This document shows positions 34,301-46,300 of a stretch of DNA of 64,000 bases, one piece after another. Origin of the DNA: Asterias amurensis (taxonomy: Eukaryota > Echinodermata > Asteroidea > Forcipulatida > Asteriidae); assembly GCF_032118995.1 (NCBI RefSeq), contig NC_092648.1, positions 5,409,001 through 5,473,000 of the forward strand, written 5' to 3'. A program made the position numbers and the translations under genes. The first letter of the stretch is position 1. The number at the start of each line of letters is the position of its first letter. The notes below the pieces were generated by a model. It searched no databases, had not been told where the DNA came from, and saw only the letters and a list, made by a program, of their open reading frames with translations.

Positions 34301-37300
34301 GCAAATTTAGCATCTGTTATATAACAAAGACATAATCAGAAAATGTTTCTTTGTATATACATGTGTTCAGTGGTGACACGATGTGTTAACATCTTCTTTT
34401 TAGAACAGCCTCTGGTCGATAGAACCATGGAGGTATAAGGGAAGTCAGCAAGCCAGATCTGTAACTTCAGGAGAAGGTTTGACTCCTAGGGCTGGGTCGG
34501 TTGGGCTTTGGCTGGAATAATAATAATAATAGTGGCTTCTTATATAGCACGCATGTTCGTCACTCAGTGACGCTTCTGCGCTGTAACATACAGTATTTCC
34601 TGCAAGACATGGGACTACGTTTGAATTATGAGACCTTATCCTTTTATAGCACCATGTAATGTTCTACAAACTGATGTGGCATAATTTGTCTGCTGATCAG
34701 ACCAGGAACACTGGGGTGAACCTCTTCTCTTTTCTATAAGTGCACTTGGCTCTTTTTTTGTGCGTTAAACAACACACAATATAAAAAATATGTATAACGC
34801 TAACAGAAAAACAAAACATACCTCGTTGAAATTCCTTGGTTTGATTCCCGCAGCAGCAATCTGACTGCTCAGCATGCGTGCCAAGTGGCCAATCTGGCTG
34901 TCTGTTCCAGCGGCCGCAATGGGGGTGTAGGTAGCCTGGAACTGGGGTGGCATGTTCTCTGGGAGTGTTACCTGTGAATGAAACAGTGTAAATAGTATTA
35001 AAGACCCCTTGCAATACGCAGTGTACTCACATGTGCCTATCCCTGGTGTCAACTGTGAAGGCTAGTCTTTGACAATCACCAATAGTGTCCACTGCGCTTA
35101 AGACGAAAGCGATGCGTGCGCGCGTAGAAAGGATTGAATAGGCCCTCATTTAAATGTGCATTTTCCATTTCCAGGGGTTATGATCGAGCCAGGCATGCTG
35201 GGAAAAAATAGCGCGGCAAGATCGATCACCCCTGGGAACGAGGGTGTTACTGACCATGCTTATGAGAACAAGGTTAGCAATATTCTCAACGTTCTGCAGT
35301 AATGGCGTCAGCTCCTCGGCCAGTACATCTACAACGGAGATCTTAGTGGCTGCCTGGACACCGGCTTTACTGGTACTCGGTATTGAAGGGAGCATGGATG
35401 GATGGAGTGGAGTCTCTCGTCCCATTTCATCCTCGTCCATGACTTGCTGGATCTGAAAATGGTTTGGAAGGGAAACAATGGTCATGTCATTGCATTGAAA
35501 AACAAGGGAATGAATGAGTGGGACAAGGTCTTTGTTTGCTTATAAACGGTTTAACGGCTGGTTAAGACAGAGTCACTACTCTTTTATTCCCATTCATAAA
35601 TGCCCTTTTGCAGTTTCAAATCCTTCTTGTGTACATGGTGTTACTACAAACCTTACTATTGTATCTCCACCATGCAAAGTTTCAAATCCTACTCATGTAC
35701 ATGGTGTTACTGCAAACCTTACTAGATTGTATCTCCACCATGCAAAGTTTCAAATCCTACTCATGTACATGGTGTTACTGCAAACCTTACTAGATTGTAT
35801 CTCCACCATGCAAAGTTTCAAATCCTACTCATGTACATGGTGTTTCTGCAAACCTTACTAGATTGTATCTCCACCATGCAAAGTTTCAAATCCTACTCAT
35901 GTACATGGTGTTACTGCAAACCTTACTAGATTGTATCTCCTCCCATGCAAAGTTTCAAATCCTACTCATGTACATGGTGTTACTGCCAAACTTACTAGAT
36001 TGTATCTCCACCATGCAAAGTTTCAAATCCTACTCATGTACATGGTGTTACTGCCAAACTTACTAGATTGTATCTCCGCCATGCAAATTTTCAAATCCTA
36101 CTCATGTACATGGTGTTACTGCCAAACTTACTAGATTGTATCTCCGCCATGCAAATTTTCAAATCCTATTTATTGATGTTGTTGCTTGTAAAAGAGATAC
36201 AGTAACAATACTTACCGTCTTAACGACAGTAGTTTTTGATTTCTTGCTAGTACTTGTAGTTGCTTCATCATCTGTGGGTCGAGGACGTTTAGAACTCTCC
36301 CGTATCTTTGGCATGTGTTTTGCAATCTTGGTACAGAAGTGAAATAAATATATAATTAGGATTATAAAATGTATTTAAAGAGTTTGGGTACTTTTTGTAC
36401 GACACAAAACACATTGTCCATCGATTTACATTAAATTTACATGGTTGGAGGATAATGAAGGCAAAAAGCTTTCCTTTTGCTGATCAAATTATTCGTACTA
36501 TGATAATAAAACTGTTACCTCCGAGTCTGATGCTCCTAAGTCTGTCAGCAACGTTGAGATATTGGAATGTAGAGTGAATGAAGATGGGTGATGCAGCACT
36601 GTCAAAAGTTGCATCTGGGAGGGACAATAAAAAAAACGGTTAATTTTTACATATGAAGCCTACTTGGGGGCGAAAGAATACACTTTCATGAAATTTGAAT
36701 AAATTTGTCAGTTTAGTGTTCCTATACAATAATGAGCCTTAATGTTAGATTTGTTGAAGAACGTTCAAGGTTGAGTATACAACCTGTGCATGCAAGAAAG
36801 TAGACTTCCATGCTAGTCTTTGTCAAGGGAGACTGTTCAACTTGTAATAGTTAATCTATAACCTCTGTATGCAAGAAAGTAGACTCCCATGCTAGTCTTT
36901 GTCAAGGGAGACTGTTCAACTTGTAATAGTTAATCTATAACCTCTGTATGCAAGAAAGTAGACTTCCATGCTAGTCTTTGCCACTGGAGACTGTTCAACT
37001 TGCAGTAGTTAATCTACAACCTCTGTATGCAAGAAAGTAGACTCCCATGTTAGTCTTTGTCAAGGGAGACTGTTCAACTTGCAGTAGTTAATCTACAACC
37101 TCTGTATGCAAGAAAGTAGACTCCCATGCTAGTCTTTGCCACTGGAGACTGTTCAACTTGTAATAGTTAATCTATAACCTCTGTATGCAAGAAAGTAGAC
37201 TTCCATGCTAGTCTTTGTCAAGGGAGACTGTTCAACTTGTAATAGTTAATCTATAACCTCTGTATGCAAGAAAGTAGACTCCCATGCTAGTCTTTGTCAT

Positions 37301-40300
37301 GGGAGACTGTTCAACTTGCAGTAGTTAATCTACAACCTCTGTTTGCAAGAAAGTAGACTCCCATGCTAGTCTTTGTCATGGGAGACTGTTCAACTTGCAG
37401 TAGTTAATCTACAACCTCTGTATGCAAGAATGTAGACTCCCATGCTAGTCTTTGTCATGGGAGACTGTTCAACTTGCAGTAGTTAATCTACAACCTCTGT
37501 ATGCAAGAATGTAGACTCCCATGCTAGTCTTTGTCAAGGGAGACTGTTCAACTTGTAATAGTTAATCTATAACCTCTGTATGCAAGAAAGTAGACTCCCA
37601 TGCTAGTCTTTGTCATGGGAGACTGTTCAACTTGCAGTAGTTAATCTACAACCTCTGTTTGCAAGAAAGTAGACTTCCATGCTAGTCTTTGTCAAGGGAG
37701 ACTGTTCAACTTGCAGTAGTTAATCTACAACCTCTGTTTGCAAGAAAGTAGACTCCCATGCTAGTCTTTGTCATGGGAGACTGTTCAACTTGCAGTAGTT
37801 AATCTACAACCTCTGTTTGCAAGAAAGTAGACTCCCATGCTAGTCTTTGTCATGGGAGACTGTTCAACTTGTAATAGTTAATCTACAACCTCTGTATGCA
37901 AGAATGTATACTCCCATGCTAGTCTTTGTCATGGGAGACTGTTCAACTTGCAGTAGTTAATCTACAACCTCTGTATGCAAGAATGTAGACTCCCATGCTA
38001 GTCTTTGTCAAGGGAGACTGTTCAACTTGCAGTAGTTAATCTACAACATCTGTATGCAAGAATGTAGACTCCCATGCTAGTCTTTGTCATGGGAGACTGT
38101 TCAACTTGCAGTAGTTAATCTACAACCTCTGTTTGCAAGAATGTAGACTCCCATGCTAGTCTTTGTCAAGGGAGACTGTTCAACTTGCAGTAGTTAATCT
38201 ACAACATCTGTATGCAAGAATGTAGACTCCCATGCTAGTCTTTGTCATGGGAGACTGTTCAACTTGCAGTAGTTAATCTACAACCTCTGTATGCAAGAAT
38301 GTAGACTCCCATGCTAGTCTTTGTCAAGGGAGACTGTTCAACTTGCAGTAGTTAATCTACAACATCTGTATGCAAGAATGTAGACTCCCATGCTAGTCTT
38401 TGTCATGGGAGACTGTTCAACTTGCAGTAGTTAATCTACAACATCTGTATGCAAGAATGTAGACTCCCATGCTAGTCTTTGTCATGGGAGACTGTTCAAC
38501 TTGCAGTAGTTAATCTACAACCTCTGTATGCAAGAATGTAGACTCCCATGCTAGTCTTTGTCATGGGAGACTGTTCAACTTGCAGTAGTTAATCTACAAC
38601 ATCTGTATGCAAGAATGTAGACTCCCATGCTAGTCTTTGTCAAGGGAGACTGTTCAACTTGCAGTAGTTAATCTACAACATCTGTATGCAAGAATGTAGA
38701 CTCCCATGCTAGTCTTTGTCATGGGAGACTGTTCAACTTGCAGTAGTTAATCTACAACATCTGTATGCAAGAATGTAGACTCCCATGCTAGTCTTTGTCA
38801 TGGGAGACTGTTCAACTTGCAGTAGTTAATCTACAACCTCTGTATGCAAGAATGTAGACTCCCATGCTAGTCTTTGTCATGGGAGACTGTTCAACTTGCA
38901 GTAGTTAATCTACAACCTCTGTATGCAAGAATGTAGACTCCCATGCTAGTCTTTGTCATGGGAGACTGTTCAACTTGCAGTAGTTAATGTTGGAGGGCAG
39001 TATCGATGGACAAGCAACTGAAATACATAGTCCACCTTCTAAACCCTCCATGCAGTTAAAAGTAAGGGTTGTACATTGTTTTTTTTTAAAACAATTAACA
39101 GCTGCAGTGCTTCAAGTTTTTATGGTCATTAATTTTTGACGCACTTACCTATCTATGACCTTAAAGGAACACGCTGCCTTGGACCGGTCGAGTTGGTCTT
39201 TGAAAAGCATTTGTTACCGTTTGTTATAAAATGCATTTATGATAAGAAAGATATTTTAAAAGTAGAATATAACGATTCACACAAGTATCACTCGAATTTG
39301 CGTGGTTTTCCTTTTACCTCGTCGACTAACACGGTCGGCCATTTATGGGAGTCATATTTTTGACTCCCATAAATGACCGACCGTGTTAGTTAGCGAAGTA
39401 AAAGGAAAACCACACAATTTCGAGGCAAATTTGTGAGGATAATTGTATTCTACATTTAAATCATCTTTCTAACCATATGCATTTTATAACAAACGGTTAC
39501 AGACGCTTTTCAAAGACCAACTCGACCGATCCAAGGCAACGTGTTCCTTTAACTTTAAATTTGGTCTAACACTAAAGAGCTAACCATCAGATGGAAAATC
39601 AATGGTGTTGAAATCCATTACCTTTAAATGTTTCCTAACACTGCTGACTTGTGATTTAGCCAGCGTTGGTGGTAAATTGACTGCAAGGAAGTACATGAAA
39701 AAGGAACAAGTTAATTTGTCTCCCTAATATACATTCATGTACGTCTTGACATTACAGTGATGGAGCTTCCATCTCTCTCAAGACAAATTGACAATATCAA
39801 AATCTTATAAGAACAATATTAACAGCATAACCACAGAGCACAAATGGATTTTGCAACCCACCCTCTCCAGGACAGCAGCAATGCTTTTAGGAGAGTATAA
39901 CAAACTTAAGAAGAAACTACAAATAAATAGTAAACTTGCGGGTACAACCATCTCTTAGGGTGAGTGTTGGCTCTGAAAAGAGCCGGTTGGGTCTCAATGT
40001 TTCGAACAGTATACTCTGCTCCTCTTCTGCTCGTCTCCTGAAGACGAGCAGAGTATACTGTTCGAAACGCCGAGACCCAACCGGCTCTTATCAGAGCCAA
40101 CACTCACCATAAGAGATTTACACATGGTTGTACCCGCAAGTTTACTATTTATTTATAGTTTCTTCTTATTTCTCCACACCATGCAAAGCTTCAAACAATA
40201 CTTATAACAAACTTTTTATCAAGATTTGATTTATCAAGATTACAAATTATTTGGACTTAAATAAGAAAAGGAATGCCCGACACAGTTATAAGCCTTTTTT

Positions 40301-43300
40301 GGGGGGAGGAGGGGGGGCTACTAGCCAGGATTTTTCTGAATCCTTCATATTGGCAATTATATATTTTGAAGGGATTGGAATTGTAAGGGTTAATAAAAAC
40401 TAGTTGCTACTTGAGTATAGTCCCGTGTGGATTCAGAGGAATATCAATCAATAAAAAATGTGCACCACATGGCATTTGGGCTGATTATAGCAAGAGTATG
40501 CCATGCCATGTGATGTATTCCATGTTTTCTTAGGTCTAAGAAAACTGCCATTTTTAACTGTTAGCAAATCAGATAGAAATGCATAAAAAAAACAACGAAC
40601 TGAAGATGTTTTTGTGTCTTACCATGAAGTGTCTCGAATGCTTGAATCACTCTTGGCATGAACTGTGGCCGTTGCTTAGCAATGGAAGTAAGAGAGCCCA
40701 TACAGGCCATCAAGTTGACGCTAAAATAAATAAAATGTGTATAACATCAAAAATCATCACTGGCACCACAAGGAACCTGACACGCTAATAAAAAATATTA
40801 TCTTCAAGTACGAGCTAGTCCTCCAATCAGATTGGCAGAATGGAGTGGTGATATAAACCTGTATTGCACGGCTAATATCACTACCTGCGTCTTGTGTGTT
40901 TCACGCGCCAAGTTTGCTTGAAGATAAATACGTTATCACACGCGCGCTCGTGGAAATACGGAAAATATAGCGCGTCTGCGTCCCTTCGGCCTTCGACAAG
41001 TGTCACGACCGGAACTCATGCGAGGTTCAGGTAATCAATTAAGGATCAATCAATAATCACTCTCTGTTAATCTATGTGTAATTAGACAGCATATTTATTT
41101 ATGGATAAGTGCACCCATGCGTGCCGCGCACAACTCTCAGCCAATGATAGTCTTTTTTTGACCTCAGTGAGGGCGCTGTGACGTCCTATGCAAGAGGTCT
41201 ATAGAGAAGAATTGCTTACCTGGTAATACTTGGAGAAGCAAGAAGACTAAGCAGTAAATCAAATCCAACTAAGCCATCTTTCTCAAGCTCATCACGCTTT
41301 AGTAGACCATGATCCTCCGGAATCTTTTGATACAATTAGCAAAGGAAATACCAACCTGGCTTAGAAATTAAAGCTTAAAGTCAGTGGACACTATTGGTAA
41401 TTAGTCAAAATAATTATCAGCATAAAACCTTACTTGGTAACGAGTAATGGGAAAAGGTTGATGGTATAAAACAATGTGAGAAACGGTTCCCTCTGAAGTG
41501 ACGTAGTTTTCGAGAAAGAAGTAATTTTCCACTAATTTGATTTCGAGACCTCAAGTTTAGAATTTGAGGTCTCGAAGGGTTTGCCCTTAACTTTTTCTGT
41601 GACTAGTTAGCCTTTGACTCTGCCGTTTATAATATTTTGCACTAGTAACTAATCTTTTTGTTACACATCTTCTGTACAACTTTCTACTCATGTTACGGTT
41701 CTTACCTGATCTAAAGAGATATCCGCTTCTGCTTTCTTTGGTAACTCAGAGGCTGGGACTCTGGCTGACTCCACCAACACTAGTGACTCCATGTACTTGA
41801 CAGAATGGGTTCTTATTCTGTAACATTAACGTTAAACAGACTCCATTAAAGGCACCAGACACTATTGGTAATTACTCAAAATAGTTGTTACAGGGGTGAG
41901 AGTCATTACTAATGAAAAAGTCTGAAACTTGGATACAAAGTCAAAGGTATGTTGAAATGATGGCATATCTACTGTTTGGTAACCCCTGGGGTTATAGGTT
42001 CCAAGGAGCTTTTGGAAAAAGTATCCAAAGCACTAGAGAAGTAGACCAATGAGCAGGATTTCTTTATTTGTGGAAACAAATATTGTCTGATTTTCTTCAC
42101 CAGGCTGATATAAAAAGTCTGACTTCAGACAAAAGTCTGAAAAATCTCATCCCTGGTTGTTAGCATGAAAACTTACTTGGTTACTTACAATGGAGATCTG
42201 TTGATAGTATAAAACATTTTGAGAAATGGCTCCCTCTGAAGTTGCGTAGTTTTTGAGAAAGATGTAATTTCTGACAAAAATATTTGAATTGAATTCGAGA
42301 CCTCATCTGAGGTCTCGAATTCAAGCATCTGAAAGCACACAACTTGTGCAACAAGGGTGTTTTTTCTTCCATTATTCTCTTGCACCATCGGCGACGAATT
42401 GAGTCAAAATTTTCACAGGGTTGTTATTTTATGTATATGTTGAGATACACAAAGTGAGAAGACTGGTCTATGACAATTACCAAAGGTGTCCAGTGCCTTT
42501 AAAAGCATTGTATATCATTGGTTTTTGGAAAAGTTGATTTTTTTAATCCTCTATAAATGGAGATGTAATGTACTAAATAGGGTAGATGGCCTTAGCTTTC
42601 AATCCAAACCGGACCTTCTTCAGAGGCATAAAACAAGTACAAACAAATACATATCCATTTATAGAAAAAGAGAGGGGAAAGGGATTAAGGGAAGGATCCA
42701 GAAAGAAGCAGGAAAATAACAGCCAATCAAATTGAGATGTAATACAATATAAAACTAAATCGTTTAAGACCTACCCATCATTCTCAGAATCCAACATGAT
42801 GAAGACCTTCCCTTTGATTTCTTGGATGAGATCCCAGACAGCCTCCATCTCCTCCCCAAACGTCCTGGCATTCACCAACCACTTCAAAACAAAACAAAAA
42901 CACACAGTTTGATATTTAAAGGCAGTGGACACTATTGGTAATTACTCAAAATAACTATTAGCATAAAACCTTACTTGGTAACAAGTAATGGGGAGCTGTT
43001 GATGGTATAACACATTGTGAGAAACAGCTCCCTCTGAAGTAAAGCAGTCTTAAAGAAAGTAATTTTCAACGAATTTGATTTTGAGACCTCAGAACTAGAT
43101 TTTTCAGTCTCGAAATCAAGCATCTGAAAGCACACAATTTTGTGTGACAAGGGTGTTTTTATTTCATTCATTTCTCGCAATTTCTACGATCAATTGAGCT
43201 CAAATTTTCACAGGTATGTTATTTTATGCATATGTTGAGATACACCTAATGGAAAGACTGGTCTTTGACAATTACCAACAGTGTCAGGGGGTCGATTTCA

Positions 43301-46300
43301 CAAAGAGTTAGGACTCGTCTTATTTCGAGTTAGGACGAGTAACTCTTCCTAACTTAGGATTAATCTTAAGGTCTCCATGCTACAGTGCAGGGTTGGGACT
43401 CGTCCCAAGTCCTAAGACTAGTCTTCAGTTAGGAAGAGTTTTGTGAAATTGACGGCAGTGTCTTTAATAAAAGTGACCTAATTAGCACAACAAAGAAGGT
43501 TTAGAGTGGAAGTAAAATGCTGTTTTTTAAATTTTGGTAGTAAAATTCATTTCTCTCTATTCAGCAGTCCAGTGGTGCAAATGGCACTGCTGTGGTCATG
43601 ACAAATCTACACCAACCATCTTGATCTGCTGCTGATCTCGCTGCAGCTGCCATTTCCTGTCCAGTCCAACTCTTAGTGTCAGTTGTCTATAGCCCTTTTC
43701 GAATCCACGGCTTCGGCTTTGGATTTGGCTTCAGGCTCCGATCTCTCGTCTGAAGCCCTGAACGCGCATACGCAAAGTACGCACAATATTGCCAAAACAA
43801 CCGCGGGCCAAGCTAGCCTGAGACGAATGTGGAGCCGAAGCCATGGTTTCGAAATGGGCCTAAAATGTTGCTGAACGACCTCTCCCTTTCTTTCCCTTGA
43901 CTGACCCTTGGTATATTTCTTGGTTCAAACCTCCACGTTTGTCCAGATTTCACCTCAAGTTTGATTACATTTTTTATCAATGCACTCAAATACATCCAAT
44001 ATTTGTATATTTCCCTCACATAATATCTACCTTCAACGACCTTATACATGTATTAAAGTAGGAGTTGAAACTTTGCATGGTGGAAATACGATATAGAAAG
44101 GTTTGCGGTAACACCATGACTATCTCTAAATGAGTTGGGATGGTTCTGAAAAGAACCATTAGTTTCAACTCTTATACATGTAGCACTGAAACCACAATTT
44201 GTATAATACTTGGCATGCAAGTGTAACCCTTACCTTCATAGCAACCTTATACAGTTGCATGCTGCACAAGATTATCTTCTTTATAACTGCAACATACTGC
44301 GCCGAATCTCCAAGCATTGAGTTCAGATGAGGAACTACACTGCATAACATATCGTTGTCCTTCTTGCTGTAATGGATGAAGAGTAAATGGAAACTTTTTA
44401 TTATCCCCAAACCAATTCAATTCAATTTCAATTCAATTTCAATTCAACTTATTATAAACATCGCGTTAAAAACATGAAAATTGCCTTCCAGTGTGCATAA
44501 ACAAAAAATAACACAATTTTTTTAAAATTAATAAGAAACTACATGTATAAAAATATAAACAGGACAAAATACACAGAGACATAGATATTTACAACCATCC
44601 TAAAAATTACAAGGGAGATGAAAAAAACAAAACTAAAAAACCAAGATGAGTTTGTTTCTGCCAGCCACTTAGCTTTTAGTCAAGGCGCACGCGGCACACC
44701 GGATGGCACGCACAACCCCAAAAATGTAACGCACGATTTTGGTGGGAGAAAATGTAATGCATAGTGCATCGAACATTCTTGTGACGTCATGCAAGTAATT
44801 GTGGCTTCTTATTGGCCAGCAACTCAAAACGCTAATGCATTATGCATTACATTTTCTCCCACCAAAACCGTTGGCAAATGTAAAGAAAAATACAAGGCCC
44901 CAAAACGAGTTGGTAAAAGCGCTTCGCGGCATACGCCGCTCGCGCTGATATTTTTTTTCGTGCGTTACATTTTTGGGGTCGTGCATGCCATCCGGTGTGC
45001 CACTATGAATCAAACCTTAGTCAATGATATAGTTGTTAATTTGTTTGTTTTTGTCAAGTACAAAACAATTGGAGCAGAATTTGACATTTTCAGTAAAAAT
45101 GAAATGAAGCTTTTATGGTTACAAGAATGGACAGGGTCAGAAATAGGGATTTGAAAAAGACAGTACGTGTGAAAGACAAAACACAAGAAATTAAGAAGAA
45201 TTGTACATCACAGTTTGCTTAGCAATGAAGAGTGAATTGCAGTTAGCTCTTTGTAAAATCAAGCCTTGGACCCAAACACTGAATATACAACCAACTGATG
45301 TTTTGGGATCAATCTTTCCTATGACTTACCATGCTTCTTCTATAAATCCAATAACAAACTTTCTGACATCAGCTGATTTATCCAGCTGGAACTGTAGAAC
45401 TTCCTGTTGGTTCAATTAAAGTTTCAAAAGTTCAGTATGAATGATTACAATATAAAATAGTATGCAGACTTGGAAAAAGCAGTTTGAAAATTAGTGCAAC
45501 TGCAATCGTGATTAAAACACAATTTGATGGCTGTGGACAATAATAGATCACTTCTAGGGACCAGCCATAAATAGCAAAATTTGGATATAAAGTTTGCTAA
45601 GTTCAATACACCTCCAGTAAAAGAAATAATATTTCAAAAGTGATATATATTATACAGGATTCAAATTTAGGGAGAAAACCCATAAGACCACGTGGCTTGT
45701 AGCTCAAAATGTTCACTGGACCAGAGTACTTTTAACAGGACAAAAATTAAAATGAGAAGAATAAAAACCTACACAGTTTGTTGTTGCTTATATGTCCCTT
45801 GAATTTAGCTAGGGTTGTGCTGCTCCATCTCCATTGGTTCAGTCAGCAAAATATCCTGCCGGATACATCTACGCTAACTTGCGCACTGTGTGTGGAAATA
45901 GACTACTACATGTATCTGTTGTTGCTTATATGTCCCTTGAATTTAGCTAGGGCTGTGCTGCTCCATCTCCATTGGTTCAGTCAGCAAAATATCCTGCCGG
46001 ATACATCTACGCTAACTTGCGCACTGTGTGTGGAAATAGACTACTACATGTATCTGTTGTTGCTTATATGTCCCTTGAATTTAGCTAGGGCTGTGCTGCT
46101 CCATCTCCATTGGTTCAGTCAGCAAAATATCCTGCCGGATACATCTACGCTAACTTGCGCACTGTGTGTGGAAATAGACTACTACATGTATCTGTTGTTG
46201 CTTATATGTCCCTTGAATTTAGCTAGGGCTGTGCTGCTCCATCTCCATTGGTTCAGTCAGCAAAATATCCTGCCGGATACATCTACGCTAACTTGCGCAC

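Noticed and set aside
34697-35052. Two minus-strand frames of 95-105 codons
   Set aside because: They overlap symplekin exon 13. One is the true exon read into its flanking introns and the other is in a shifted frame.
36779-38988. CRISPR-like array of palindromic repeats
   Set aside because: The hairpin words are part of one 79-bp unit repeated head to tail. There are no unique spacers.
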